DNA of 64,000 bases from Bacillus sp. CH30_1T (GTDB taxonomy: Bacteria; Bacillota; Bacilli; Bacillales; Bacillaceae_B): positions 1 to 64,000 of the forward strand of contig NZ_VTUY01000010.1 in NCBI RefSeq assembly GCF_008364765.1, given 5' to 3'. How positions within the stretch are numbered: position 1 is the stretch's first letter; the number at the start of each line of letters is the position of its first letter. Positions 46,399-54,947 of this stretch are shown in pieces. The notes under the pieces are model-generated. The model was given only the letters and a program-made list of their open reading frames with translations, was not told the origin of the DNA and made no database searches. A program made the translations under genes and the position numbers.

Positions 46399-47982
46399 AT
46401 GAAAAAGTTCTCACTTCAATCCAAGATTATCGTTATTGTATTAGCACTTCTTTCAATATTGATTTTATCCCTATCAATCATCTATTTCAGGATGTTGTCC
46501 GATACATTAACGGACTTGAAAGGGAAACAAGCACTGGCGGTGGCACAATCTGTATCTAAGATGCCCGCTGTCATCGAGGCCTTTAATGCAAATCAGCCCG
46601 AAGACATCATCCAGCCCTTAGTAGAAGATATTCGAAAAGAAACAGGGGCCACATTTATTGTTGTCGGCAATAGAGACTCTGTTCGCTACTCTCATCCCAT
46701 GCCTGAACGGCTCGGGAAAAAGATGGTCGGTGGGGACAATGAAAGAGCCTTAATAAGGGGGGAATCTTATGTTTCCCATGCAAGGGGGTCATTAGGACCA
46801 TCTGTTAGAGGTAAGGTTCCCATAAGAAACTCCCAAAACGAAATCATTGGAGTAGTGTCAGTAGGATTTCTTGAAGAGAGTATCCGTGATATCGTTATTC
46901 CCTATCGTACTAAGGTACTGATTCTCGTCACCATCATCCTATTGATCGGAATCATCGGCTCCTTTTTTATAGGGAAAGGAATCAAGAAAGCGATTTTCGG
47001 TTTGGAACCTGCTGAAATCGCCATGCAGTTCAAGGAAAAGCGGGCCATCATCGAATCGGTCCGGGAAGGGATCATTGCAATCGATCAACATGGATCGATT
47101 ACGGAAATAAATGCTAAAGCCCACAATATCCTGGCTATTGATCATCAATCCTCCAATAGGGGGAGAAATATTTTAGAAGTCATTCCCGATACGAAAATGA
47201 TGGATGTTCTGGAAACGCGAGAAAGCCAGCTGGATGATGAGATTTCATTAAACCATCATGACCTCATCGTCAACAGGCTCCCTATTTTTGAAGAGGAAGA
47301 AATCGTCGGAGTGGTAGCCAGCTTCAGGAGAAAAGATGAAATCGATCAGCTCACTAAAGAACTCTCTCAGGTTCAAGAATATGCAGGCATATTACGCTCA
47401 CAGACACATGAATACAGAAACAAACTGAATACGATTGCAGGTCTCATTCAACTTCACCATTACGAAGAGGCATTAGCCCTCATACAGGAGGAATCCTCTG
47501 GATATGAAGACCTAATTCAATTTCTATTGAAAGCGGTTCCTGACCCTGTCCTGGCTGGCCTGATTATTGGAAAATATAATCGGTCTCAAGAGTTGAAGGT
47601 CTCTTTCTCAATTCATCCTGATAGCTCAATTACAACGCCACTTATAGATGTGCAGCAGGAAAAGTTGATAACCATCATTGGGAACATTCTTGATAATGCC
47701 TTTGAGGAAGTCTTATCCCAGCCATTGCATAACAGGCAGGTTCAATTGTTTATGACTGATTTAGGTGATGATTTTATTTTTGAAATAGAAGACAGCGGTG
47801 CAGGAATCCAGGATATAGACTCAATATTTGAAAGGGGCTATTCTACAAAAGCCGGCAAAGACAGGGGCATCGGTCTTTACCTGGTGCAAAGATGTGTGGA
47901 GCATCTGAACGGGTATATGACAGTGGAAAATAGTGAACTTGGGGGCGCTTTGTTTACAATAAGTATTCCGAAGCAACATTAG
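46399..47982 (+). CDS. Sensor histidine kinase, CitA/DctS/DcuS type
   Basis: A 527-residue membrane kinase. One helix at 10-32, an extracytoplasmic sCache-like domain (about 33-165) with KETGATFIVVGNRDSVRYSH, a second helix, a cytoplasmic PAS domain, then the phospho-acceptor His in QTHEYRNKLNTI and ATPase boxes NILDNAFEEV, DSGAGI and GIGLYLVQRC. This is the SpoOB_a/HPK5 group that senses di- and tricarboxylates. AGAAGGA is 7 bases before the ATG. Followed by its regulator and facing tctCBA, which it probably controls. Confidence 0.9.
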   Translation: MKKFSLQSKIIVIVLALLSILILSLSIIYFRMLSDTLTDLKGKQALAVAQSVSKMPAVIEAFNANQPEDIIQPLVEDIRKETGATFIVVGNRDSVRYSHPMPERLGKKMVGGDNERALIRGESYVSHARGSLGPSVRGKVPIRNSQNEIIGVVSVGFLEESIRDIVIPYRTKVLILVTIILLIGIIGSFFIGKGIKKAIFGLEPAEIAMQFKEKRAIIESVREGIIAIDQHGSITEINAKAHNILAIDHQSSNRGRNILEVIPDTKMMDVLETRESQLDDEISLNHHDLIVNRLPIFEEEEIVGVVASFRRKDEIDQLTKELSQVQEYAGILRSQTHEYRNKLNTIAGLIQLHHYEEALALIQEESSGYEDLIQFLLKAVPDPVLAGLIIGKYNRSQELKVSFSIHPDSSITTPLIDVQQEKLITIIGNILDNAFEEVLSQPLHNRQVQLFMTDLGDDFIFEIEDSGAGIQDIDSIFERGYSTKAGKDRGIGLYLVQRCVEHLNGYMTVENSELGGALFTISIPKQH

Positions 47983-47994
47983 GGGGAGAAAGTA

Positions 47995-48687
47995 TTGCGT
48001 AAGTGGAACGTATTCATTATAGAAGATGATATTCAAACAGCTGAGATCAACAGTCAGTACATCGCTCAAATGGAAAGATTTCAGGTAGGCGGTATCGCCA
48101 CTACCATCGCAGAAGCCAAGAAAGTCTTACCTGTTGTTAATCCTGATTTAATCTTACTTGACGTGTACTTTCCTGATGGAACCGGCAGTGAATTTCTCTG
48201 GGAGATCAGAAAGCATTTTCGCAGTACAGATGTCATCCTCGTCACAGCAGCAAAGGAAACCGAACATATTTCCAATGCCATCCGTGGCGGGGCATTCGAT
48301 TATATCCTGAAGCCCATTATCTTTAACCGATTTCAGGATACTCTACTAAAATATCAACAGTATAAAGAGAGGATGAATGATTCTCAAGTCGAAAATCAAC
48401 ATGAAGTGGACAACTTATTTAATAGAAAGAAAAGCACGAGTAACATTCAAACCGTCCAACCCCCCCCCAAAGGGATTGATACGATTACATTGGATTCCAT
48501 ACTCAAGCGGATAGAAACCAATCATAGCCTGGGCTATACTGCTGAGGAAATGGCTGGGGAAGTCGGCGTGACCCGTACAACAGCCAGGCGCTATCTGGAG
48601 TATCTTGTTTCACAAAAAAAGATCAAAGTGGAGCTTACCTATGGAGGTGTTGGGAGACCTCAGAGAAAATATTTCTTTCAAGAATAA
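47995..48687 (+). CDS. Response regulator, CitT/DctR type
   Basis: A 230-residue two-domain protein. The receiver has acidic residues IIEDD, the phosphorylated Asp in LLDVYFPDGTG, a conserved Thr in VTAA and Lys in LKPI. The C-terminal DNA-binding part (GYTAEEMAGEVGVTRTTARRY) is the HTH of the CitB/DctR group. The start is TTG at 47995 with AGGGGGAG 6 bases upstream; 12 bases separate it from the kinase gene. It is expected to activate the neighbouring tctCBA genes. Confidence 0.9.
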   Translation: MRKWNVFIIEDDIQTAEINSQYIAQMERFQVGGIATTIAEAKKVLPVVNPDLILLDVYFPDGTGSEFLWEIRKHFRSTDVILVTAAKETEHISNAIRGGAFDYILKPIIFNRFQDTLLKYQQYKERMNDSQVENQHEVDNLFNRKKSTSNIQTVQPPPKGIDTITLDSILKRIETNHSLGYTAEEMAGEVGVTRTTARRYLEYLVSQKKIKVELTYGGVGRPQRKYFFQE

Positions 48688-48732
48688 GAGAAAAGCAGTG
48701 AGGCATCGGGGGCTTCACTGCTTTTCTCTTGA
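48687..48732. terminator. Bidirectional terminator
   Basis: AAGAGAAAAGCAGTGA pairs with TCACTGCTTTTCTCTT; it serves the regulator gene and the converging tctA. Confidence 0.85.
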
Positions 48733-50247
48733 TTATGCTTCTTTCTTCAGATCCTGACTTTCCGTGGCCTTCCTTCTTCTCGTAAAGCCTAAAATGGTAG
48801 GGAGAACAAGTGAAAGGAATGAAACGATCAGTAATCCGATGGTGATATTACTTTGAAAAAACACACTGTAAGATCCGTTTGAGATCGTCATCGCCTGTCT
48901 GAATGATTGTTCCATCATCCCCCCCAATATAAACGCCAGAATAAATGGCGGCGCAGGGAATTTAAATATTTTCAACAAATAGCCTAACACGCCAAATCCT
49001 ACAAGCAAGTACAGATGGAACGTGTTGAAGCTGACTGCGTATACCCCTATTAAACAGAACACAATGATCAATGCGATCAACAGCTGCTTCGGAATATATA
49101 AGATTTTTGCCAGTACCGGGATGAGCGGTAAGTTAAGTATCAATAGAAAAAGATTCCCGATATACATACTTGCGATGACTCCCCAGAAAACGTCCGGGTG
49201 ATCCTGAAGCATCAATGGTCCCGGTTGCACTCCTACAACAAGTAAGGCACCCAGTAGTACAGCAGTGGTTCCAGAACCCGGTATCCCTAATGTTAACAAG
49301 GGAACGAACGCCCCGCTTGTCGCTGCATTATTGGACGTTTCTGGGGCGGCTAGTCCCTTGATATTCCCTTTTCCAAAAGAAGATGGATCTTTGGATAAAC
49401 GTTTCTCTGAAATATAGGAAAGGAATGAAGCGATCGTTGCCCCTGCTCCAGGCAGTACCCCCAAAATAAACCCAAGGACGGAATGACGGCCAATCGGGCC
49501 TGCCATCTCTTTTAATTCCTTCTTCTCAAGCTTTAAACTGCCTACAGCCTTCTTCCCTTTCAACGTATTTTCATTCCGTGAGATAATTAATTGACAAACC
49601 TCGGATAGTGCAAATAATCCTAATGCAATGATCAGAAAGTCGATCCCCTCTAATAAACCCGGGTTTCCGAATGTGAAACGCTGTGTACCTGTTTGCTGGT
49701 CTATCCCGACAGTTGCGATGATCAATCCAATCGTCGCCGAGATCAGTGCTTTATTGGTGGACCCTTCGGATAAACTGGATATCGCTGTCAGTCCCAGAAG
49801 CATTAGAGCGAAATACTCAGTAGGGCCAAACGTAATGGCAAGCTTTGCCATATAAGGAGCGACTAACATAAGTGCCACCACACTTATCGTTCCACCCGCA
49901 AAAGACGATATGGCGGCTATGGCGAGTGCTTTGCCTGCCTTCCCCTGCTTTGCCATAGGATATCCGTCAAATGCTGTTGCCACTGTCCCTGAAATACCAG
50001 GGGCATTTAATAGAATCGAAGAAGTCGAGCCGCCAAACACGGCACCATAATAAACCCCTGCCATCAGGATCAATGCGGAAGCCGGAGACATCCCATAACT
50101 AAGGGGAATCATGATCGCAATGGCGCTGATCGGACCCAATCCTGGCAGCATCCCGATAATCGTCCCAGCCAATACCCCGATAAATGCGAAAAATAAGTTC
50201 TCCGGGGTAAAAGCTACTTGAAATCCATATAAAATACTTTCAATCAT
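48733..50247 (-). CDS. tctA: Tripartite tricarboxylate transporter, large membrane subunit TctA
   Basis: A 504-residue protein with about 12 hydrophobic helices. Typical TctA motifs are GMLPGLGPISAIAIMIPLSYG, VLGVLPGAGATIASFLSY and the KDPSSFGKGNIKGLAAPE segment. It forms the secondary symporter core that works with the periplasmic-type TctC and small TctB. ATG 50247 is 8 bases after AGGAGG; GTG 50256 overlaps that site. Last gene of tctCBA. Confidence 0.93.
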   Translation of the reverse strand: MIESILYGFQVAFTPENLFFAFIGVLAGTIIGMLPGLGPISAIAIMIPLSYGMSPASALILMAGVYYGAVFGGSTSSILLNAPGISGTVATAFDGYPMAKQGKAGKALAIAAISSFAGGTISVVALMLVAPYMAKLAITFGPTEYFALMLLGLTAISSLSEGSTNKALISATIGLIIATVGIDQQTGTQRFTFGNPGLLEGIDFLIIALGLFALSEVCQLIISRNENTLKGKKAVGSLKLEKKELKEMAGPIGRHSVLGFILGVLPGAGATIASFLSYISEKRLSKDPSSFGKGNIKGLAAPETSNNAATSGAFVPLLTLGIPGSGTTAVLLGALLVVGVQPGPLMLQDHPDVFWGVIASMYIGNLFLLILNLPLIPVLAKILYIPKQLLIALIIVFCLIGVYAVSFNTFHLYLLVGFGVLGYLLKIFKFPAPPFILAFILGGMMEQSFRQAMTISNGSYSVFFQSNITIGLLIVSFLSLVLPTILGFTRRRKATESQDLKKEA

Positions 50248-50259
50248 GCCCGTCACCTC

Positions 50260-50718
50260 CTAAAAGGGTAGAATCCCCTGTGGTAAAGTAATGTTGAGTA
50301 AATAGTTAAATGAATAATACATGATACCTGAAAATAGAAAGGCTACTAATACCGTAGTGAGTTTCTTTTTGAATCCCAGTACAAACGGGATAACTAACAA
50401 AAATAGAATAGTAGATAATAAAAACCCTATCGGTTCCAGTAAAAATATATATACGAGCAATGCTCCTAATACTGATAATAGAATGATGACATCTTCTTTT
50501 TTCACATAACGTCTTTTCTTATCTTCTTCTGTATCATCCTTCGCCTGGAAAAACAGGACAACCGCTAAAATAATGAGCAGAAATCCAAGCCCTTTTGGAA
50601 GGACATCACTATCGATAATGGCGTATGGAAATGCAGGAAGCTGAAAGCTGAGAGCTAAATAGATCCCGGCAAAAACTAGTAAAAGTATTGAGATGATCCG
50701 ATCTGGCTTTGTCCTCAT
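50260..50718 (-). CDS. tctB: Tripartite tricarboxylate transporter, small membrane subunit TctB
   Basis: A 152-residue protein with four hydrophobic helices and a charged central loop (DDTEEDKKRRYVKKED), fitting TctB. TAGGAG precedes ATG 50718. It lies between tctC and tctA, 12 bases from tctA. No enzymatic motif is expected. Confidence 0.88.
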   Translation of the reverse strand: MRTKPDRIISILLLVFAGIYLALSFQLPAFPYAIIDSDVLPKGLGFLLIILAVVLFFQAKDDTEEDKKRRYVKKEDVIILLSVLGALLVYIFLLEPIGFLLSTILFLLVIPFVLGFKKKLTTVLVAFLFSGIMYYSFNYLLNITLPQGILPF

Positions 50719-50774
50719 GTAATTCACTCCTAATCATGAAAAGGAAGGAGCAGATGTTTCTGCTCCAGACCCCA

Positions 50775-51788
50775 TTATTTTTTCAAGCCGATTTCCTCCA
50801 TTAATGCTTCAATTTCTTTGTACTCTTCATCCAGGAAGGTACTGAACTCTTCTGAAGACATGTAGTTGTCCGTCCAGCCAAACTTGTCCCGCATTTCCTT
50901 CCACTGATCCGTTTCGATCATGTCTTTAAACGCTTTCTCATAATAAGAAACGGCATCGGGATCCATATCCTTTGGACCTAAGAATCCACGCCACACAACA
51001 AATTCATCATCAATCCCTTGTTCTTTTAACGTCGGGAACTCTGAAACCGTATCTCCTTCCAAACGTTCGGGAGCTGTTATCGCCAGAACCTTCACTTTAC
51101 CTGCACGGGCTTGTTCAGAAGCTTCCGCAAGGCCCGTCGAGTACACATCCACTTTTCCTCCGAGGAGCATGCTCATTCCAGATCCGTCTTGAGCGGAAAC
51201 ATATTTCAACTTTTTAACATCTACACCTGCTGCCTTAACCGCTTTTACGAACTGCATATGATCCATGCTTCCCGGTGAAGATACCCCTACAATGGATACT
51301 GATGTCGGATCCTTTTTTAATGCATCGACAAGATCATTCATCGTATCGAAAGGTGAATCCGCGTCTACAACAAAGGCTGCATAGTCAGCGATCACCCCGG
51401 CTATAGGTGTGAAGTCTTTATGAGACAATGTCGACTGTCCATTAAGTGGAACAAAGAACATCGGTGGAGACGTAACGAACATCGTGTGGTTATCTCCTTT
51501 TTTACTATCAATATATGACCAGCCGACAGAGCCCCCGCCACCTGGTTTATTAACTACAGCCATGCGCTCTTCAATGATTTTCTGTTCTTCCATTACCTTT
51601 GAAACGGTCCTGGCCGTCGTATCCCAACCTCCGCCGGCACCTGCTGGAGCAACGACTTCAATTGGTTTAGACGGGCTCCATTCCCCATCACTTTCAGAAT
51701 TACTTGCAGAATTCGCACCTCCGCACGCCGTTGTGACAACTAGTAAACTCGATAAAATAATAGCCATGATGCCTGTTTTCATTTTCAT
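50775..51788 (-). CDS. tctC: Tripartite tricarboxylate transporter, substrate-binding lipoprotein TctC
   Basis: A 337-residue binding protein of the Bug/TctC family. The signal peptide ends in the lipobox TTAC near residue 22, so it is anchored to the outer face of the membrane. PIEVVAPAGAGGGWDTTAR, NKPGGGGSVGWSYI and VVWRGFLGPKDMD are family landmarks. AAGGGGG lies upstream; ATG 51788 or TTG 51791 may serve. A perfect cre site is 27 bases before the gene. The ligand could be citrate or another carboxylate. Confidence 0.92.
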   Translation of the reverse strand: MKMKTGIMAIILSSLLVVTTACGGANSASNSESDGEWSPSKPIEVVAPAGAGGGWDTTARTVSKVMEEQKIIEERMAVVNKPGGGGSVGWSYIDSKKGDNHTMFVTSPPMFFVPLNGQSTLSHKDFTPIAGVIADYAAFVVDADSPFDTMNDLVDALKKDPTSVSIVGVSSPGSMDHMQFVKAVKAAGVDVKKLKYVSAQDGSGMSMLLGGKVDVYSTGLAEASEQARAGKVKVLAITAPERLEGDTVSEFPTLKEQGIDDEFVVWRGFLGPKDMDPDAVSYYEKAFKDMIETDQWKEMRDKFGWTDNYMSSEEFSTFLDEEYKEIEALMEEIGLKK

Positions 51789-51814
51789 CAACTATTTCCC
51801 CCTTCGAATATTAT

Positions 51815-51828
51815 TGATAACGCTTTCA
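51815..51828. promoter_or_regulatory. cre site upstream of tctC
   Basis: TGATAACGCTTTCA fits the CcpA operator TGWNANCGNTNWCA at every defined position. On the minus strand a TATAAT stands immediately upstream, so CcpA would sit at the transcription start and block it when preferred sugars are present. Confidence 0.75.
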
Positions 51829-51880
51829 TTATAGAAAATTCAGAAACTTAATGAAATAAATCGTAAATAAACGGCAAAAG

Positions 51881-51911
51881 GAACTTTGTGGGTATATTGT
51901 TTATAAAGTTC
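51881..51911. promoter_or_regulatory. Inverted repeat upstream of the tctC promoter
   Basis: GAACTTT, 17 bases, AAAGTTC. It lies about 50-80 bases upstream of the TATAAT, where an activator of a two-component system would bind. Assignment to the adjacent regulator is inference. Confidence 0.35.
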
Positions 51912-51956
51912 ATGAAATTGACTCATGTCGTATCTAAAAGAAAAATGTCAAAAAAG

Positions 51957-51994
51957 AAAGCCCCATCTCCTAGTAAAAGAGAGATGGAGCTTTT
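51957..51994 (+). terminator. Orphan terminator-like hairpin between divergent tctC and terC
   Basis: AAAGCCCCATCTC pairs with GAGATGGAGCTTT (one mismatch) and TTTTC follows on the plus strand. No annotated gene ends here. It could close a short RNA or protect terC from read-through. Confidence 0.5.
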
Positions 51995-52150
51995 CTATCA
52001 TTTAGGTATACTTATCCTTCATTGATTATTTAGTACTAATTGGAAATATTCACCTTAGAAATAATAGCAGTTCAATATTCTATCAATTGTGGTAGTATAG
52101 ATTAGTTAGTGTTTCGTTCATAGTTTAGTAGAATCAAGGAGGAACTGAAT

Positions 52151-52876
52151 ATGGATTTCTTATTCCCACTTGGACTTGCCATCTCATCCGGAGCTATCAT
52201 TGCACTATTAAAAATCATTGCAATCGATATCATACTATCCGGGGATAACGCGATTGTCATCGCTATGGCAACGAGAGGGTTACCGAAAGAACATCAAAAC
52301 AGAGCGATTTTCTGGGGAACAGCAGGAGCTGTCATCCTGCGCATTTTCTTTGCTGCCATTATTGTTTACTTATTAAAAATTCCTTATGTTCATCTGATCG
52401 GCGGGCTCCTTCTTTTATGGATCGCCTATAAAGTACTGGTTGAAGGTGAAGAAGAAGCCAATATTAAATCTCACACAGGCCTTAGACAAGCGATCACGAC
52501 CATCATTATCGCAGATGCCGTCATGAGCCTTGATAATGTGGTGGCCGTTGCGGGTGCAGCACATGGACATATCGGTATGATTGCCCTGGGCGTATTCATC
52601 TCGATTCCAATTATGATATTCGGATCAAAAGCGATTGTTAGAATACTTGAAAAATATCGATGGATTGCCTATCTAGGTGCAGGAATTCTAGCATTTACAG
52701 CAGGTGAAATGATTGTCAGAGACGATAAGTTCTTAAATATACTTAATATCCATCATGGTCCGGTTACTTATTTAATCACAATCGGTCTTACGGTTGGGGT
52801 TTTACTCATTGGATACTTAGTAAATAAGAAATCTGTTTCACCACACAATAAAAACGTTGAACAATATAATGCTTAA
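52151..52876 (+). CDS. TerC family membrane protein (YjbE/YkoY type)
   Basis: A 241-residue protein with about seven hydrophobic helices. IDIILSGDNAIVIAMATRGLP and DAVMSLDNVVAVAGAAHGH carry the two Asp-Asn pairs typical of TerC proteins. Relatives in B. subtilis export manganese and metallate exoenzymes. AGGAGG is 7-8 bases before the ATG. No yybP-ykoY (manganese) riboswitch is visible in the 160 bases upstream. Confidence 0.9.
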   Translation: MDFLFPLGLAISSGAIIALLKIIAIDIILSGDNAIVIAMATRGLPKEHQNRAIFWGTAGAVILRIFFAAIIVYLLKIPYVHLIGGLLLLWIAYKVLVEGEEEANIKSHTGLRQAITTIIIADAVMSLDNVVAVAGAAHGHIGMIALGVFISIPIMIFGSKAIVRILEKYRWIAYLGAGILAFTAGEMIVRDDKFLNILNIHHGPVTYLITIGLTVGVLLIGYLVNKKSVSPHNKNVEQYNA

Positions 52877-52975
52877 TTCCAAAAGATGCTTACATTTGTA
52901 GGCATCTTTTTTGTTTTATGGAAGAAACTTTTGGGGATACTATAGGGCAGTTGATAGAAGTGAGGACGTGTTCGT

Positions 52976-53680
52976 TTGGATTTCTTTATGAGTCAGGAAT
53001 CATTGACTTCCCTTGAATGGATATTACGCGCTATTTTTGGATTCATCTTTCTAATTGTCATAGCTAAATTAATGGGACAACGATCGATTTCACAGTTAAG
53101 ATTCCTTGATTTTGTTATGGCTCTCCTAATAGGGAACATCATGGCTCACCCATTATCTGACGAAGGACTGGGGTTGAAAGGTTCCATGCTCACCATGGGT
53201 ACATTAGTGGCACTTTATCTGATTGGGGTATACCTCAGTATGCATTCAACCTTCATACGGAAAATACTCGACCCCTCCCCTATCCCATTGATCGATAACG
53301 GGGAAATCCTTTATCAAAATCTCAAGAAAGCACGAATACCTTTAGACAGCCTTTTGTCTGAATTAAGAAAGCAGCAGACGGAAGAAGTTGAGAATGTGGC
53401 GTTGGCCCTGTGGGAAACTGGAGGAGAAATATCCGTATTTCTCAAACCACAATACCAGCCTGTGACTCAAAAGGACCTTTCCCTGTCTCCAAAGGGGTTC
53501 GATCTTCCCATGCCTATTATTGAAGATCGGAAAATCAATCAGTCACTATTACTGAAACTGGAAAAGGATGAACACTGGCTGCATGATCAGCTCAAAATCT
53601 CTTACAATGTCACCGTGCATGATGTATTACTGGCCACGATTGATAAACAAGAGCACATTAAGATCTATTTGTATAAATAA
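52976..53680 (+). CDS. DUF421 family membrane protein (YetF/YkjA type)
   Basis: A 234-residue protein. Three hydrophobic helices in the first 90 residues include LIVIAKLMGQRSISQLRFLD, the DUF421 signature. A soluble domain follows with LLSELRKQQTEEVENVALALWETGG, and the tail (from LLKLEKDEHWLHDQLK) resembles the extra domain of YetF-like proteins. The start is TTG at 52976 or ATG at 52988; the ribosome site GTGAGGA fits either loosely. Spore-germination links are known for some relatives only. Confidence 0.85.
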   Translation: MDFFMSQESLTSLEWILRAIFGFIFLIVIAKLMGQRSISQLRFLDFVMALLIGNIMAHPLSDEGLGLKGSMLTMGTLVALYLIGVYLSMHSTFIRKILDPSPIPLIDNGEILYQNLKKARIPLDSLLSELRKQQTEEVENVALALWETGGEISVFLKPQYQPVTQKDLSLSPKGFDLPMPIIEDRKINQSLLLKLEKDEHWLHDQLKISYNVTVHDVLLATIDKQEHIKIYLYK

Positions 53681-53711
53681 AGCTCCCTCCACATGTGGAG
53701 GGAGCTTTATT
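53676..53711. terminator. Perfect 36-bp palindromic terminator
   Basis: AATAAAGCTCCCTCCACA and its exact complement; it serves the DUF421 gene and the converging reductase gene. Confidence 0.85.
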
Positions 53712-53713
53712 CA

Positions 53714-54763
53714 TTATTTCATCATCTGCCTAACCAGTTCTTTATTTCTCTTCTTGAATACTTCGTTATGGGAAGAGACCATGGCGACTTTATTTGCTTC
53801 AGGTTGAATGAGTTGCTTCGCTTTATTGACTGCGTTGGCAGCGTCCTGGAATGCTCCTGCAATCAAGTTCACCTTTCCGTCGTGTTTCAAGATGTCACCC
53901 GCTGCGTATAGACCTTCTATTGATGATTCACTGGTAGTCGTACCAGCTATGTAATACTGATCGATCATGTCGATATTCAATGAACTATTTTTAAGCAGGG
54001 AAGTATCTATTTCATACCCATGATTTATGATTACTTCATCAATAGGCAAATAGGAAACCTCTCCTGTCTGATGATTGGTCAGTTGCACCTTTTCAATAGC
54101 TTCGTGATCGGCGGCCGCAATCAGCTTGGTAATCGATGTGTTGAGTAAGCAGGTGGCCGAGCTGTTCATGAGCTGGGCACACTGAGCTTCGTGTCCGTTC
54201 AATGCTTCTTTTCGATAGGCAACATACACTTTCTTCGCTACGGGTTCTAATTCATTTGCCCAATCGATGGCTGAGTTCCCTCCACCTGATATAATGACCG
54301 TCTTATCTTTAAACCTTTTTAATGACTTGACTGTGTAGTTTAAATTAGAAACTTCAAATCGTTCTGCCCCTTCGATATCAAGCTTTTGAGGGTTGATGAT
54401 TCCGCTTCCCACAGCGATGATGACCGTTTTTGAGTAGTGCTTTTCCCCTGATGAACCTTCTAATATAAAGATACCTTCTTCATTGCGTGTAATGGATTCA
54501 ACTTTTTCGTTCAAGACGACAGACGGATCGAAAGTCAATCCTTGTTGAACAAGCTGCTCAATTAATTTCGCCCCGGGAATCGGAGTGAGTCCCCCTACAT
54601 CCCAAATCATTTTCTCAGGATACACATGTATCTTTCCACCTAATGATGGCTGAAACTCGATGATTTTTGTTTTCATTTCTCTAAGTCCACTATAGAAAGC
54701 TGAGTAAAGTCCCGCTGGACCTCCCCCAATGACTGTCACATCAAATAGTTCGTGATTATCCAT
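53714..54763 (-). CDS. ycgT: Ferredoxin/flavodoxin-NADP reductase, YcgT/YumC type
   Basis: A 349-residue thioredoxin-reductase-like flavoenzyme. FAD motif VIGGGPAGLYSAFYSG, NADPH motif VIISGGGNSAIDWA and the closing FAD segment GLYAAGDILKHDGKVNLIAGAFQDA. There is no CxxC redox pair, which separates type 2 ferredoxin-NADP reductases from thioredoxin reductases. It is divergent from a siderophore transporter and has a Fur box, like ycgT of B. subtilis; it may reduce imported ferric siderophores or feed ferredoxin under iron limitation. Confidence 0.9.
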   Translation of the reverse strand: MDNHELFDVTVIGGGPAGLYSAFYSGLREMKTKIIEFQPSLGGKIHVYPEKMIWDVGGLTPIPGAKLIEQLVQQGLTFDPSVVLNEKVESITRNEEGIFILEGSSGEKHYSKTVIIAVGSGIINPQKLDIEGAERFEVSNLNYTVKSLKRFKDKTVIISGGGNSAIDWANELEPVAKKVYVAYRKEALNGHEAQCAQLMNSSATCLLNTSITKLIAAADHEAIEKVQLTNHQTGEVSYLPIDEVIINHGYEIDTSLLKNSSLNIDMIDQYYIAGTTTSESSIEGLYAAGDILKHDGKVNLIAGAFQDAANAVNKAKQLIQPEANKVAMVSSHNEVFKKRNKELVRQMMK

Positions 54764-54796
54764 TTCCGTCCACTCCTTGAGTAACCAAAATATAAT

Positions 54797-54811
54797 TGAT
54801 TATCATTCTCA
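54797..54811. promoter_or_regulatory. Fur box, ycgT side
   Basis: TGATTATCATTCTCA matches the 7-1-7 consensus TGATAATNATTATCA at 13 of 15 positions. It lies just downstream of the minus-strand promoter TTGTCA-N17-TAGGAT (54817-54845). Confidence 0.75.
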
Positions 54812-54857
54812 ATTACATCCTACATCTTTTTTTATGCTTTGACAATAGAAATTTCTA

Positions 54858-54886
54858 TTGACATTAGTAAAAAAGGATTATAGTAT
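54858..54886 (+). promoter_or_regulatory. Promoter of the siderophore transporter operon
   Basis: TTGACA (54858-54863), 17 bases, TAGTAT (54881-54886), 62 bases before the first gene. Confidence 0.7.
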
Positions 54887-54902
54887 TTAAGATGTTCGAG
54901 AT

Positions 54903-54917
54903 TGAGAATCATTATCA
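54903..54917. promoter_or_regulatory. Fur box, transporter side
   Basis: TGAGAATCATTATCA matches the Fur 7-1-7 consensus at 14 of 15 positions and lies just past the expected transcription start of the transporter operon. Confidence 0.85.
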
Positions 54918-54947
54918 TTTTATTAATCTATAAACGGAGGTCTTAAT

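Noticed and set aside
52000..52150. Manganese (yybP-ykoY) riboswitch upstream of the TerC gene
   Set aside because: The region is AT-rich without the GGGGAGUA-type core or the expected paired helices.
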